Assembly: GCA_034336665.1 (NCBI GenBank)
Contig: CM067568.1
Coordinates: 12,314,483 to 12,378,482 of the forward strand
Source of the DNA: Luscinia megarhynchos
Lineage: Eukaryota > Chordata > Aves > Passeriformes > Turdidae
Direction: 5' to 3'
DNA length: 64,000 nt
Within the stretch, counting starts at the first letter, position 1. The number at the start of each line of letters is the position of its first letter. The translations under genes and the position numbers were made by a program. Shown piece by piece: positions 36,235 to 51,959 of the stretch. The notes under the pieces were generated by a model. That model was given only the letters and a program-made list of their open reading frames with translations. It ran no database searches and was not told the DNA's origin.

Positions 36235-39119
36235 ATTTTAGCAGAGCACATCTTTGTGTTCACTTTATGGTAGCACTAGAACAGTGTGGAATAGCATCCA
36301 TATGGGTAACTCTGCCATGAGATCACTTCTTTGGCTGCAGCAGATTGCACAAAAGGTGTATTTCCTTCCTTGGAGCCAGACTTTGAGGTTAGAATCTTGG
36401 TGCACACAGTTAAATGTGTTCTAGTTTACTGAAAGTCACACAGGTGGATTTCCCCTCCTTAGCTGTAAAGTACTGCTCGATAAAGGTTTCTGTTTCCAGA
36501 CAAAGATTAAATTTCAGTGCCAGTAAAGCTGAAAATTAATTTCTGCTAGGATTAGTGACTTCTTCATTCCAATTGAAGATCAACCATATACAAACAACAA
36601 AAGAGTCTACTACAATACTGTGAAAGGAAGAAATTAAGATAAAGATCTTTCCCTTGACAAATACACACTCTCAACATTCCAAAATTTCTCTCAGGAGGGC
36701 TTAGTTTTCCCTCTCAGAAAGTAGCATGGCAGCTGAAAGGTGTTTTATCATCAACCTACTCAGTGTAGGTGAGATTCCATATTTTGCCATCCAGGTTTTG
36801 TTCTGCATAGAACAAAGTTCAAAGAACACGTGGTTTTTACAATGTACTATACAACAAAAAAGCCAAAGCAGATACCAAACAGAGACTCTGCTGCCCATTG
36901 CTTTAGGGCATTTAGTCAAGGATGTAGAAAAAAAATAACCAGGCTCCTCTTCACTTTAATAAATAATTACTTCTGCAAAATTGACTAGGTATGTGAATGA
37001 ACACTATTCCCTTATTGCCTTTCTGAGAAATTTCTATTTCAGGCAAAACACCTAACCATAGAGTCAGGTACTTCTGTTGGAGGGGCAGGACTAAAGCCAT
37101 GATCCTTTGCTTGCTCTTTTACATTAACTGCTCTGGCCAATTTGGTCCACCTTCCCCTCCTTATTCCCACAAGTGAATGACCCTCTTTATGAATTTTCTC
37201 TCTGGTACTTAACTCAGCCCTTGCATTGCATAGAGAACTTGGATCCTAAATGTGATCTGAATTCTCCAAGCTAGCAAAGTACCTGCAAGAACTGTATTAG
37301 CATACAATGATGTCTTACAATCCTTAGTTAACTTTGTGATTTTCTCTGTGACTACATTACTAAATGTAACTTGCTTTTAGGATTGTCAATTACTATTTAC
37401 AATTTTACATGCTCCAAAGCAGAGCACAGATCCCCCAAATATTTTGTGTGTTCTTTTTTTGTGTTAAACACTGCACAAACACACAAGGAAGCAGTTCTCA
37501 CTTTAACAAACCATGTATGCATGCAAGTAAAACCATGAAGAGAAGCTTGTTCTGAATCTTTCTCTGTTAAAACCCCTTACAAAGATCACTATTTTTTTAC
37601 CAGAGTCATAGTGCTAAGACACTGTATCATCACAGGAATTTAAAAAAATATTTCTTAAGGATGTGTGCAGCTGATATTTCATGGCTTCCTTTCACAGATT
37701 TCAGTGGCAACGATTCACACACATTAAACATGTATTTAATTTTTTATACTAGGATTTCAAGATGAGGTTTGAGCCCCAAGGTGTCTTCATTAAATAAATG
37801 TGTCATTTTAATGCACATGCACACACACACACATACTGAACACAAAGCCTTACTTGGAACACTGCTGTCTCTGTGCATGTTACTCCAGAATTGAAAAAGG
37901 AGAAATGGGGGGAGAGAAAGAAGTTGGGTTTTATAGTAGTCTTATTTTAAAATGTAAGTGAAGAAATCAAAGACAGGTTCTGTAAAAAGGTACTCACCAG
38001 TTCCATTGTGGTCTAAGGAAATTTCAGTTTTTAAAGGTCACCTTGGGCTGTGGTTTTGGCCAATTCCTGCAAGGGCTGGGGTGCAGCTTTCAAAGTCTCA
38101 TGGTTTTGCACTAGAGAGGCTCAGAAGGGAAGAAAAAGAGGGGACTGTTGTCAAAGAATAAACCTATATGAGGTAAATCATTAATCACTTCACATTTTCC
38201 TTGATGATATCCTAAGTGAAGAGTTTGGTTTCCTAATTTTCTCTAGCATAATAGCATTTTTTCATGTTTATGTCAAATTGGGTTCTTCTTCAGGTTCTCA
38301 TGGTAGATTTCTGTCAAGGTAGGGATTTTTGTCAAGTTTCTGGGTCAGAATATGAAGCTGTTGGTCAAATGGGAAGATGTAAGCCCCTCCAACATCACTG
38401 GCAAAATAGTCCTTGTGGAAGTCTCTAATGCTGAGAAAAGAAAATTCTCTTCAGGAGCTGCTGTTCACATCCAATGGTGGCTCTGTGTGATGTCAGAACC
38501 TTGTCCCTGGAATGAGGTGAAAGAATATGAACTGCAGTTAATAGCATGAAGAACACTGCTGCAGTAAAGGTTGCATTAAACCCTCAGGAATCTTACTCAG
38601 CTCACAGCTAGCCTCTGTTCTTAGGGTTATTTCTGCATCTGAGCCATTGACAGGGCAATGTTCAATGCATAAACAATTCCAGCAGTAGGATTCAAAATGT
38701 CAGTCCTGTCTCACTTGTTTGTTACACCCCTAGTTCTCTGTAGCCCTTTGGGAAGAAAAGTGCAGAAAATCTCCAAACTATCTCACCAGTACCTCTGTGA
38801 AATGCTTGCCTCCTCTTGCACCCTCCTTCTCCCTTCAAGGATATATCCTCCTAGAAAACACTGAGAATGAAAAAAGAAGGAAAAAATAAAAGCAGCAAGG
38901 TTAAGGATTTTCCTTCAAAGGATTTTCAATGCCATATGAAACTAAAAAGTGACTCTGTATTACTTGAGTAGCTCAAGGAAGGCTAAAACTCACCATGAGT
39001 TTTAGAGGCATAACCATCCATGGAGATGTTTGCCAGCCTCTATCCTTACTCAGCTGTTCCACCAGGCAGAAGGCAATTCAAAGCTGAGAAAGCACCAAAG
39101 TCTTAATCTTGTTCCAGAT
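36235..39119. other. Non-coding unique sequence
   Basis: No gene or transposon is recognised. A short (CA)n lies near 37,815-37,832. Frames are short, and those near 36.7-36.9 kb are open on both strands, which argues against coding. Confidence 0.45.
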
Positions 39120-39600
39120 CCATTCATTAAGAGTGGTGCCATTATTCAATTAAGCATAGAACAGCTGATGTTGACAAGCACCTCTGCAGATTTTTTATCC
39201 CAACTCCCCTGCCCAAAGAAGGGTCAGCTACAGCAGCTGACCAGGACCATGCCCAGTCAGGCTTTAAATTCTTCCAAGGGTAGACACTCCACAATTTCTC
39301 TAAACTACCTGTATCAATGTTTGACCACCTTCATAATCAGAGCATTTTTTCTTATATTTAATTAGAATTTTTTTGTATTTCAGGTTGTGCTCACTGCCTC
39401 TTGTCTTATTACTGGATGCCAAATTTCTTAGTGATGGTCCACTACTAAAAATTCTCCTCCCCAACTCCAGCCAGTACTTTTTTGTCTCTCAATTTAAATT
39501 GAGCTCTGACCCCTCAGGAGCCATACAGAACTACAGTAGGAATAGCTTTATTCTAACACTGAACCAGGTATTCATTAGGGATATGAAGTCTCTTCTTTGT
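39120..39600 (-). mobile_element. Diverged CR1 LINE fragment
   Basis: This is CR1 on the minus strand, older than the copy at 22 kb. On the + strand it shows 'GACCAGGACCATGCCCAGTC', 'GGTAGACACTCCACAA', 'CAATGTTTGACCACCTTCAT', 'GTATTTCAGGTTGTGCTCAC' and 'GCCTCTTGTCTTATTACTGG', matching in order the 3' half of avian CR1. Resemblance is clear to about 39,440. A further stretch to about 39,600, starting AGGTATTCATTAGGG, is a weaker possible continuation. Frames at 39,030-39,365 and 39,373-39,663 (+) are antisense to the element and not genes. Confidence 0.8.
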
Positions 39601-40236
39601 CATGCTCCTCACCCCAACTTTCTCTGCTTATCTTCCAGCAGCATTTTTTGTGACAGGAAATAAACAACATAAAGCCTAAAATTCATTGAGAAGGCTGATC
39701 ACTAGCTCTCTCTGTGAAGAGCTATCCCAGGCTTTCATTCCCCCTGCTAACTATCAAGTAGCTGAACTATTTAAAAATTAAAATAATTTTTTTTTAAGTC
39801 TCTGCTAAGCTGAGATCTTTTCTTGGCAAGTTCACGGCTGGAATCAATTTTTATAGCCACATTACCAAACAAACTAAAAATACAGGGCTTAATAATGAAA
39901 AACCCAGTACTACCTGAAGTATAATAGAACAGGCACACTGCTGTAATAATTCCTTTAGGCTTAGAGAAACTAAGCAGTGTTAATTATTAATCAAAAGCAA
40001 AGCACCCATTTTTAAACATTTTTTGAGGAGACGTGCTCATTTGATTTCTTGCTACTATATATTATTTTATATCAGTACCTGCCATTCAAAGCCAGCAACA
40101 CTAACACCACTGTGAGGACAATGATCAGAAATAATACACACCACTCACACAATGCAGGGACTCAGGAAACCATTGAGCTAATCAGTGTCTCTTCCTCCTC
40201 ATGGCTGTGAGCACTTTAGAAAAGGAGCAGCCCTAA

Positions 40237-42690
<2,454 letters not shown>

Positions 42691-42743
42691 ACAGAATAGA
42701 ATAACAGAATAGAATAGAATAACAGAATAGAATAGAATAACAG
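42691..42743. repeat. Degenerate (AGAAT)n / ACAGAATAGA repeat
   Basis: Copies of AGAAT and ACAGAATAGAAT are interspersed over 53 bp. This wording is typical of expansions of the CR1 terminal microsatellite in birds. The CR1-like piece at 42,941 may therefore belong to the same original insertion, with diverged sequence between them. Confidence 0.8.
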
Positions 42744-42940
42744 GAAAGCTGTCTGCAGTCTTCAAATCTAACCTGATGTTTCTAAACCAGGCATTATCTT
42801 TTGTGTTGGTGGTTTGGTTTTTGGGTTTGTTTTTGAAGTGTTAGTCATCCATATGGATATCTGTTGGACAGGAATCTTTCTCTCTTTTACTGCAGCTTCT
42901 CTAAAGGCTCCCTGCTAAAATGACAGAGTCATGGAATGGG

Positions 42941-43013
42941 GTGTCCACAACTTCCCTAGGAAACTTGTTCCAGTATCTCACCACCCTCACAGAAAAGAAT
43001 TTCTTCTGCATAT
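42941..43013 (-). mobile_element. Small CR1 LINE fragment
   Basis: About 70 bp on the minus strand read GTCCACAACTTCCCTAGG, GTTCCAGTATCTCACCACCC and CACAGAAAAGAATTTCTTC, matching the CR1 segment upstream of its 3' terminus. Both flanks have decayed. Confidence 0.78.
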
Positions 43014-46000
43014 AAGAATAAAAACAACATAAATATATCAAGACTCTAGAGGAGATTGAACAAAGAAAAAGCCAAAGCCAAAGAAAAAAAAAAAAAAAGA
43101 ATTAGCAAAATCTTTTAGAAAAATTAAAAAATTACAGTGTTTATTTCTTAAGTAAGGTAGTTTTGACAAATCCTAAACCTAGAGAATCTCCTGGGCAAGA
43201 TCAGAGGGAAAGAATACAGGTTCATGTTTCATTTGTAAGATTTTTTAAGTATTTGATCTATTTCTCTCAGTAACAGCACCCCACTGGGCACTAGGCATAA
43301 GCAAGAGGTGTGCAAGCAGAGAGCAAGGGGCATGTCTGGATACAGACATCTGTTTGCAGTGCTTCTATTGCAAAATGAAAAACAGGGCAGTAACCACAAG
43401 ATGCTGAAATCTAATATGGGATCCTCTGGACAGTGCTCCAAATGCAACACATCTTAATTCTGAGATTTTTTTACATTTAGTTGGGAAAGAGAATTATAAC
43501 ATCTGATGCATTTCTTTACCCAAAACAGCTTAAATATTGATTTGTACAAAGCAGAAAATTGCAATGAATAAATCACAGAATACAAATTTACTCTACAAAT
43601 AATTTCTAATTACAAAGAAAATCCTATCTCACAGCACAAGAGAGGAGGAGCCTTACAGCTCAAAGTACTGGTTATAGTCCCTTCTCTCAACATTATAGCC
43701 ATGTCAGAAATTTCCTAAACCAGTATGTTGCATTAAACGAATTTATCTGTGCTGTTGCCTCATTGACTGCCATTTGAATTGCCTTCCATGTCATTACACC
43801 AAAGGTGAATGTGGTCTTCTGTCTTTTCATATATTCTATTCCTTGTCAAAATATCATGGGAAGGCATTAAGCAGAGTGCTTTCCCACAGCACTGCAGCAC
43901 TGACTAGGGGAGGCAGGGGAAGGGAAAACATGCCTTTGGGACTTGGCAAAGAATACACTGGGACAGGTAAAAGCTTAGAAGATTTTTGCAAGAGTAGGGG
44001 CCCTAGACTATGAGAAACTTTTTTTTGTTTGTAAGTACTGTTTTAAATAAAAATTTCAGACTAGAAATTAAAATTTAAACAATGTAAGTGCCTCAGAGAA
44101 CCAGGCTCTAAAGCAGTCCCTTAATGGGATTCCAGCACAGCCTTTATTTTTTAATGTGAAGAAGCAAAAGGATTTGTCATTAAACTTTAAAAATAATCAA
44201 AATAAAAATCCTTTTTGTTTTTGTGGGCTGACAGTGCTGCTAAGCACAATTGTGTTCACTTAATGGGTGTCCATTGGTAAGCAGAACTTTCTTCTGTCTA
44301 ACAGGGGTTAGATTCAAATTTAAGTTTGTCATGTCTGTTCAGCAATCTATATTTTTCCAATCAAGTGTGCAGAATACCATGCCTGAAGTATCTGCATTTT
44401 AACAATTAGATCTCAACTATTAGCATGTCTGCAAGCTCCTAAGGACTCATAGGTTTTAGAATATGAAATAAGAGATGCCATGCAAGAAAACTTAAACATT
44501 AAATGCATGTGACCTGAAAGATCAATAATTGCTGTCTTTTCTATTATTTGATGTGAGAAGTATAAGAAACATTTTTAGCATCACACTGAAAAATTTTATG
44601 TGAGACAGTTACCCAAAATGCAACAAAACCCCTCAGAAAACAGAATAACAATCTCCCTGGTCTGCAATCCAAACACCAAAATTTTCTATAATGCAGAGAA
44701 AGACAGACATTAAACATTCTTTGGCCTCCTTATTTTTTTCTGTCTTCCTCAGCAGCTGTAATAAGTCAGAATCATGCAGAATACTAACAGGAGATGCTGC
44801 TGTGGAGGAAACAAGTACATTAGTACAGGACAAAGAGACTCTAGGAAATCTTGGAGGAAATCTTGCACTGGAGGCCTTAAACTGCAAGATGAAATCTGTT
44901 AAGAGTGTTAGTACAGTAAGGCACCTCTTAAACTGAGCCTTCAGGCCTTGCCATTACTTCTCTGTCAGTAATGAATAGTAAAGGAAAATAAATATAGAAA
45001 CAACTCTCCTTGATCCACACAGGGTTTAATATATGCTGATTAGTATATATTTCCAACAACAAAATTATGGCTTTATACTCATCACTGGTGGACCTTGTTC
45101 TGCAATATTGCTACTTATTGTGGTAATGAAAGTTGTTTGAAAGTTGAATCTGCAAGTGAGTGTACTGTGGTGTACACACTGCATAGTTCCCATAAATTTA
45201 GCACACAGGAATTTGTTTCAACAGCTACAGCTTTCAGTAGTTCATCAGTTTTGTTTTGCATGAATGTAATTTACCTTTCAGCCACCAAAGGCTTACAGTG
45301 CAGGTCTTGTATTGAAACAAAACTTGTACTGTGGCAGCTCTCACATCATGATATTGGAGGGGTGGGAGAACCCTCATATTTATTCCAAAGTTTTCCAAGC
45401 AGTTAAACTCAGACATGGATGTAGATATCTGCACTTTTTTACAGTAGTGCTAATGTTCTAGTAGCACAGAGCTAGCAAAATTACATTTTCACTGATGCAG
45501 CTGTAATTATTTTTGTAATAAAGGATGTATATTATCTTCCTTTTCTATATCTTTAAAAAAAAGCCCATAGGAAGATGAAAGGCCATTTAAATGCTCTCAC
45601 ACAGTATAGTCACAGTTCTAAAGGAAGGAGAAATGCTGTGTCTAAAACGAAGCAAATCTCTGCATACCTCAGATCCTCCCAATCCACTGGAAATAGCCAC
45701 AAATGAAGGTGAAGACAGACATTTCAGACTTTGAAAGTGCTGAGATTTGCTGTTGTTTGGATTTATTGGTCTTCAGGAAGAATGACCATTTCATTAGTGG
45801 AAATTTTACCTTACCAAAGAATAGAGAATTTAGCCAACTTTCTGCTATGCATTTCACCATTTTTTATAAAATATGGGCCGGCCTGGTTCTTGTTGAAGTC
45901 ATTGGGATTTTTGGCATGGATTCCAAGATGAATAGCCAGTGGGTCCCAAGCAGAGATGACAGAAAAGGCACACTCCCTCTTATTTAAAATAGAGTTCAGA

Positions 46001-46707
46001 CAAATGCTGAGAGCTTCAGGGGTGTATTTCCTGATGCTCTCGTCATGCTTCAAGCATTTCTGTTCACAATAACCAGCTTCTTCTTCAGTCAATTTTACAA
46101 CTTCAGTTGTGTTTTAAAGAGGAAATCTAATACTAACCATGGAATCCTGTCAGGAATTCAGTAAATCAAGTGGCTTTTTATGGCATTTTACAAGAAAGAA
46201 AACTATTCAGGTAAACTGACAAGTCCAAATAGGAATAGGAGACTCCAACTTGGTGCATGTTATGAATCACAGACTACTACCTCTGCTGGGATTGAGAGAG
46301 AATCTCCAGATCCAAGACGAATTCAAACCAGTTCACAGGGATCCTTAAAGTTTTGCTAAAAAGGGAAGCCAAAATGCTGACAGCCTTTATTAGAGTGTGT
46401 AAATCAGAATAAGAGCCAACCCATTTTAAGTCTTCAAGGGTACCTTTCAATATGAATCCAATTCCCTTTAAGATACTGTTGCAGTTCTTAAAAAGTACTA
46501 CATCTTGCTAAAATGTCAAAGGGCTTTATATTTTCATCAGAAAGGTATTTTGCTAGCTGGGCTAAAAGATGCCTCTCCAATAAGTTTCCCAGCAATTTCA
46601 GCTGAGCTCCAACAGCTTTCTGTCCATTCAGAAGTGTTGTAAGCCTTGACATTGAAGTGCTCAGGATGATCAAGAGTCTGAGGAGTTATCATGATGTTGT
46701 AAGACCT
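43014..46707. other. Non-coding unique sequence
   Basis: No gene is recognised. There is an A15 run at 43,084-43,098. Frames at 44.6-44.9 and 45.7-46.1 kb are open on both strands and are shadows of composition. A possible ancient repeat relic lies at 45,885-45,935 (TTGTTGAAGTCATTGGGATT). Confidence 0.42.
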
Positions 46708-46975
46708 TGCTGTGGTTTAACCCCAGCCATCATCCAAGGCCACCTGTCCCAGCTTTGTCTCCTCCCACCCTCCCATGCTCCCCAAATTTGCCCACCAGTG
46801 CAGCAGCAGGAAAAGCAGAAAAGGCTTTGCTCTCTGTAAGCCCTGCTCAGCAACTACAAAAACATCTTAGTATTATCAGCCCTGTGTTCAGCACAAATCC
46901 CAAACACAGCCCCATACGAACCACCATGAAGAAAATTAACTATGCTACTACTACTGTGCTGCTGAAACCAGCACA
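46708..46975 (-). mobile_element. Solo LTR of an avian endogenous retrovirus, internally deleted
   Basis: Both termini of a common avian ERV LTR are present. On the + strand it begins TGCTGTGGTTTAACCCCAGC and ends GAAGAAAATTAAC ... GAAACCAGCACA, so the element's sense strand is minus (starting TGTGCTGGTTTCAGC). Between them, CAGAAAAGGC, GTAAGCCCTGCTCAGCAA and CACAAATCCCAAACACAGCC follow the family in order. The middle of the LTR, which normally holds the TATA box and start-site region, is missing: the sequence jumps from the first ~20 bp to the distal part. The 5-bp flanks GACCT and GATTT match at 3 of 5 positions, compatible with a decayed target duplication of ERVL type. There is no internal viral sequence nearby. 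The LTR call is confident; the ERVL class is less so. Confidence 0.85.
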
Positions 46976-48523
46976 GATTTTATGTATGAAAATTACAGTT
47001 AAAACATTATATTTTTTCTGTGCACCAGGTTCTTTCTTTGGAATTTAGCCCAAGCAATCTTCTGCAAACTGTAAGGAAGGCCTACATCAGAGATAATTAT
47101 AGAAATATTTATGGTATAAATATATGCTCTGTTTCCATGATGCATGAACACATATATGTATAAAAAAACCCTATTGATCTTTTACTGTAAGTCTCAAATA
47201 CTTTGTAGAGTACTATTTTGTTTTATATGGAAAGAGTGGAAAGTTGATGCTGTATGGACCCTTCTGGATTAAATGCTTACTGTACCTCCATATATAGCTA
47301 AGGGGTAGAGGGGAGACACTTAAATATATTAATATTCTACATAAACTCACTTAGGTCTGTATGTTTCTTGCATCTTAATTTAAAGAAAGCATCTGAAATG
47401 GTTTTCAGGCAAAATTCATACTGTCTCTTGTCTCTGTCACATAAATGTCATGATAGGGTCACATAAGAAATTATCTTTTTAAAATGAAATAGGATAAATA
47501 TTTTAAAGTATAAAATTATATTAAGTATGTTCTGCTGCTATAATAATGTAATAAGTCAATATGTTTTTTTATGTCATCAGAGAAAGAATTATCTACTCTC
47601 CCAAATATACAGAATATGAATAATTAAAATAATTTTAAAAAAATATTTACTATCAGATTTACTGTTCTAGCAAGGAAGAGGGACTCTTTCATCAAGACTG
47701 CTTCTTTTAGGTTGTTAAAATATAGTCGGTCCTCAAAATATTACTGGAATTAAAATAAAGTCATCTCTCAATAAGCATGAGGTATAGTTAGTTAAGTATC
47801 TTAACTAAGTTATTCTAATAAATGTCCCACAGTCACAGAGGGCTACTTTACGCCCTCCAAAGGGAAAAAAGCTATGATTTGTGCAATAAAAAACAGATGT
47901 CCAGGCTGCATCAGTGCAGGTTCATAGGGACAGATGTTCTTCACTGCACCCAGTCACACAAGTCCTATAGCACTTGAGATGTTCTTCTCTCTGTCCTCTA
48001 CCATTCCTTTTGTGTCCCCATCTGCCTCCTGCTTCACCTGCCTGCTGTTTCATCTGTACTTCATTTTCCAGAAATGTGAAATGCACTGCAATTGGCATCC
48101 ATCATGACCCAATATTATCTCACGCCTGCACCTTAATAGGATACATAATAGTTTAATTGATTTCTTTTATTGTTTTGTTTTTTGTTTGGTTTTTTTTTAA
48201 TAAGAAAATAGGAGCTACATTATGTACAACATCAGAAAGAAGTCACAAATTTACTTCTTCAATTTTTTTTTCTGTGCTGAAGTGGCAGGAGGAGCAGCTG
48301 ACAGAGTGGGTTGCTTCACATACCCTCGAAGCCCTCCCTGTCCTGTCTCTCCACAACCAAATTAGCCTCCTAAATAGCTTTTAACCAAAGCTTTTCATCA
48401 TTTAATAATGGTCAAAGAATTAAGGTCAGACTGACTCATTGTTAAGTACTAAACAGGGCATTCACACCTAGAACAATAATTTGCTGATTGTATGGAAACG
48501 GAAATAAATCATAAGCTAAGGTG
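46976..48523. other. AT-rich non-coding sequence
   Basis: The block is notably AT-rich, most of all at 47,460-47,660. No gene or transposon is recognised. A T-rich stretch lies at 48,160-48,200. Confidence 0.5.
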
Positions 48524-48732
48524 GGAGAGAAGAGAGAAGAGAAGAGAAGAGAAGAGAAGAGAAGAGAAGAGAAGAGAAGAGAAGAGAAGAGAAGAGAAGA
48601 GAAGAGAAGAGAAGAGAAGAGAAGAGAAGAGAAGAGAAGAGAAGAGAAGAGAAGAGAAGAGAAGAGAAGAGAAGAGAAGAGAAGAGAAGAGAAGAGAAGA
48701 GAAGGAGAAGAGAAGGAGAAGAGAAGAGGAGA
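48524..48732. repeat. (GAGAA)n polypurine array, about 34 perfect copies
   Basis: The array is perfect from 48,536 to 48,704 with unit GAAGA, then imperfect (GGAGAAGA insertions) to about 48,732. One strand is pure purine for about 200 bp with mirror symmetry, so it can form intramolecular triplex DNA. The Glu-Lys-Arg and Leu-Phe-Ser repeat peptides in the various frames are artefacts. Confidence 0.97.
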
Positions 48733-51100
48733 TTGGAGATGACAGTTGTAGATCTATCAAAAAACATTTACTCCTATGCAGTGAGAACAACAAATATAAT
48801 TTTTCCTCAACAGTTTTTTTTGCAACAAAACACCTCTTAGAGGTTTACCAAAATAAATCAACAAGTTTGGAGCAGTGTTTTTCACTTTATTTTCTATTAA
48901 ATATTCCTTTAAAATATCCACTGTAGGTATTCAAACTGTACCCTGCAACAGAGAAATCACCTAAAACCCCATCAGTAGATACAAGAATGTTAGTTTGTAT
49001 TCTCATAAACAAAACCCATGGAGGGAACAAGCACCATATCCATTTTCATGCCACTTCCTCCTACAACCTCCAATATTGCTAGGAGATAACATTAAAACTG
49101 GTCTTAAAACTAATTTTCTATCCTTCTTTGTCTGCCACAGAAGTCTCAAAATTTTCCATATATCAGAGGTACAGGCAAAATGTTGCTGAACCTTCTCCCA
49201 TAATATCCCTTTAATCCAGATGACTTTGCCTCTACAAACTATTCTGAAGTGACTCCAGTTTGTGCTACATACCAAACTACTGTCACCAGGCACATTTTCA
49301 TTTTGGTAGAATATAGCTGAGCTTAAAATCAAGTGCTCTACGGAATCTAGTGAGAAGCTTTGGATTAAACAAATATTCTGTTTAAAAATGAACGCTTTTC
49401 AATAAATAACCATCCTATAGAATACTTCTAATAGGAGCTTTCAAATGAGAAAAATGTTTTCATTTGTAAATTTATTTTTTTTCTCTATAACATTCAACTG
49501 TCAGCAAGCTCATTCATCCCAGAAATCCAAGTTATCATCTAAAAATATTACAAACATTACTATTTTGCTTCATTTCCACCAAAGTTTTGCACAAGGGCTA
49601 CAGAAATTTTTTGCAACTCGTGTAGAAGCTTTTTCTGTTTGTCTTCTTCATATAGTCTAGATAGCTAGTAATTGTTGACAATTGAAATTTGATTTTATAT
49701 ATTCAAGGAGAAATGCAGTCAAACATTCTATCTCTTGGGTTTGTTACACAGTTTAATTCCTTACAAATGGCTTGTCTTCATCTTCATTATGACCAGTGTA
49801 TTTCCACTTAATTTTAAATTTATGGACAGAAATTTTTTATAATTGTCTACCTGTGATCATGTCAGCATTTTTTTCCTTTCCACTGTTACTGTGGCCTGGA
49901 AACTTGCACGTCACTTTTGCTAACTTACTGCCCAAAGTGTAATCAGCCCAGCTGAGGCTGGATCTGCCATCTAGCCCATAGCAAAGGATGTGGTTAAGGT
50001 CCCTTTCTGATCTTACTTTTAATGAGTATTAATGGCTGCACACACACTGCTCACTCCCAGGTATTCAAGGACCTACAATTCCATATCCACTGGCTGGGGT
50101 GTAATTAACAACAGAAAGCAAGGCCCAGTGTGACATCAGAAATAGCCTGAAGTGAGCAGCGTGCTCTTCCAGGCTCTGCATTCAGTGCCACACTCAGCTC
50201 CAACTACCAACTAAATTATTCCACAAGTCCCCAAAGCACGTTCAGAAAGACATGAGCATCTAAATCTGATTGACAACCACTCCTCTTGCACCGAAGCTTT
50301 GACAAATTTTTGCCCCAATGGTAATTTTTGAGGTTTCCTCATAGTTTTTCAGAGGAATCCCTCTGCTCTCTATACATGAGTTTTGCATGTGTGCTTGCAA
50401 AAAACCATAAATTCTCATTCTAATAGCAGACTCATAATTTGCTTACTACATTTTCAATGAAGCCTCACTGCTTTCTGCTAGAACCAGGGCTTGGTTTATT
50501 CTTCCTGCATTGAAAGACCCAAAGCTTTGTTTCAGACATCAGAACAGTGAGAGAATGTGAGCCATCATGAGTGAAAAGATTGGATTTTCATACTTGGTAA
50601 ATGCTTCCAAAATAAACTTCAGTGTTGTTTCCATGTCTTCTATGAAATGTATAAGGAAAAACCCATTACCTTCTTCTGCCTGCAACTCATTTGAAAAATC
50701 TAAGAGTCCATCCTGCTTATCCACGTTTAGCATAAAAACCACGAGATCAAACAATTAGAATGGAATGCCAAATGCATGTGTTTGCTAAATGAATATAAAT
50801 GTAACCTGATTGTCTCCTCCTTTGTGTTTGGATCCTGACTCTGTAAATAGTGCTTCAATCAGGGCATGAAATGTGCCAATTTCATCCTGCCTTTAGTGAA
50901 ACTATCACAATCCTACCAATTTAAAGAGTAAAATAAGGTGCATTGTTTATTGTTCCCGTACTTGGTGTTCTACTCTTTCAGTGTGACACTACTAACAGCA
51001 CAATTGTGTGTTATCTTACATAAAACCAACTACTAAAGACTAAAGGACTTGTGCACCTATAATATTTGCCTTAAAGGCATTTTTATTTCATGCTTATAAA
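48733..51100. other. Non-coding unique sequence
   Basis: No gene or mobile element is recognised. Frames of up to 109 codons (49,003-49,332, -) overlap open frames on the other strand. Confidence 0.45.
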
Positions 51101-51330
51101 AGATTACCTTGGCTTTGAAAACTTGGTGCTGCTATACAAGGTTATTTATTTACATTCTAACTTAAAATTAAATTATATTTGCATATGAAAATGCAGTGTG
51201 GGTGAGGGTTAAAAAAAACTGGCAAGTAAATCCTAGTGTATTCAGAGGTGGAAATTATTATCCATTTATCCATAATGATTAACAGTTAAAACGCTCTCTG
51301 CAGTTCCCTGTGTCTCAGGAAGAACAGAAG
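51101..51330. promoter_or_regulatory. Possible conserved element with POU octamer
   Basis: AT-rich sequence carrying a perfect octamer ATTTGCAT (51,177-51,184), followed by TATGAAAAT and by TAAT-type steps (CATAATGATTAACAG). The texture resembles developmental enhancers. Conservation is not demonstrated. Confidence 0.22.
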
Positions 51331-51387
51331 CTTTTGTTTTCCTGAAATAAAAAGCCACATCTCTTTTTACAGTAATGCCTTAAAAGA

Positions 51388-51399
51388 GGGGGGGGGGGG
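51388..51399. repeat. Poly-G run (G12)
   Basis: Twelve G residues flanked by AGA and CACACG. This is the only G homopolymer of this length that I noticed in the window; its assembled length may be unreliable. Confidence 0.9.
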
Positions 51400-51959
51400 C
51401 ACACGTCATTCTCATGGCAAAAAGCCAAAGAAATTTAAAATGCACCCATCACATATTAAACAGTTAGTCCAATCCATGAGCCTTGTTTATGAAACATTTA
51501 CAGCAATAAGTGTTTAAAAAAAAGAAATTATACTTTTCTGATATGTGCTGGCTTGCAAAGAGTATTGCAGAAGGAGTCCTTTCATAATCACTTCCAAAAT
51601 TCTCAATCCTGAAAAAAGAAAATGGTAAGTCCTTTCAAGGGTGGGGACAGCCTTGACATGATGGCTCAGCATCACCTATTTCAGCAACAGTATTTTTTTG
51701 GTTGGCCAAATGCAAGAAAAAACAAATTCAAAAAGTAACCGGAAAAATGTAGCCAGGTGACTTTGGAAGTATTTAACTACCTGTAAGAAAAACAAAATAA
51801 TCCCATTACAAGTAAAAAATGAAACATCAGACAATGTTAGGACATGTACACTGGCCCAAGTGATGATATATGGATCTCTTGGCACCAGCAAGGAAGAGAG
51901 GATGGGTTTGATTTTTTAATTTTTTTTTTCTTTTTCTGCAGAAAGATTTTTTTCCCTCC

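Noticed and set aside
36211..36320. Minus-strand retrocopy marked by T24
   Set aside because: Sequence to the right has no recognisable gene or SINE content.
42691..42743. CRISPR-like short repeats
   Set aside because: Units are contiguous microsatellite copies with no spacers, and the genome is avian.
48492..48926. Glu/Lys/Arg-repeat and Leu/Phe/Ser-repeat proteins
   Set aside because: Direct translations of the (GAGAA)n microsatellite on both strands.
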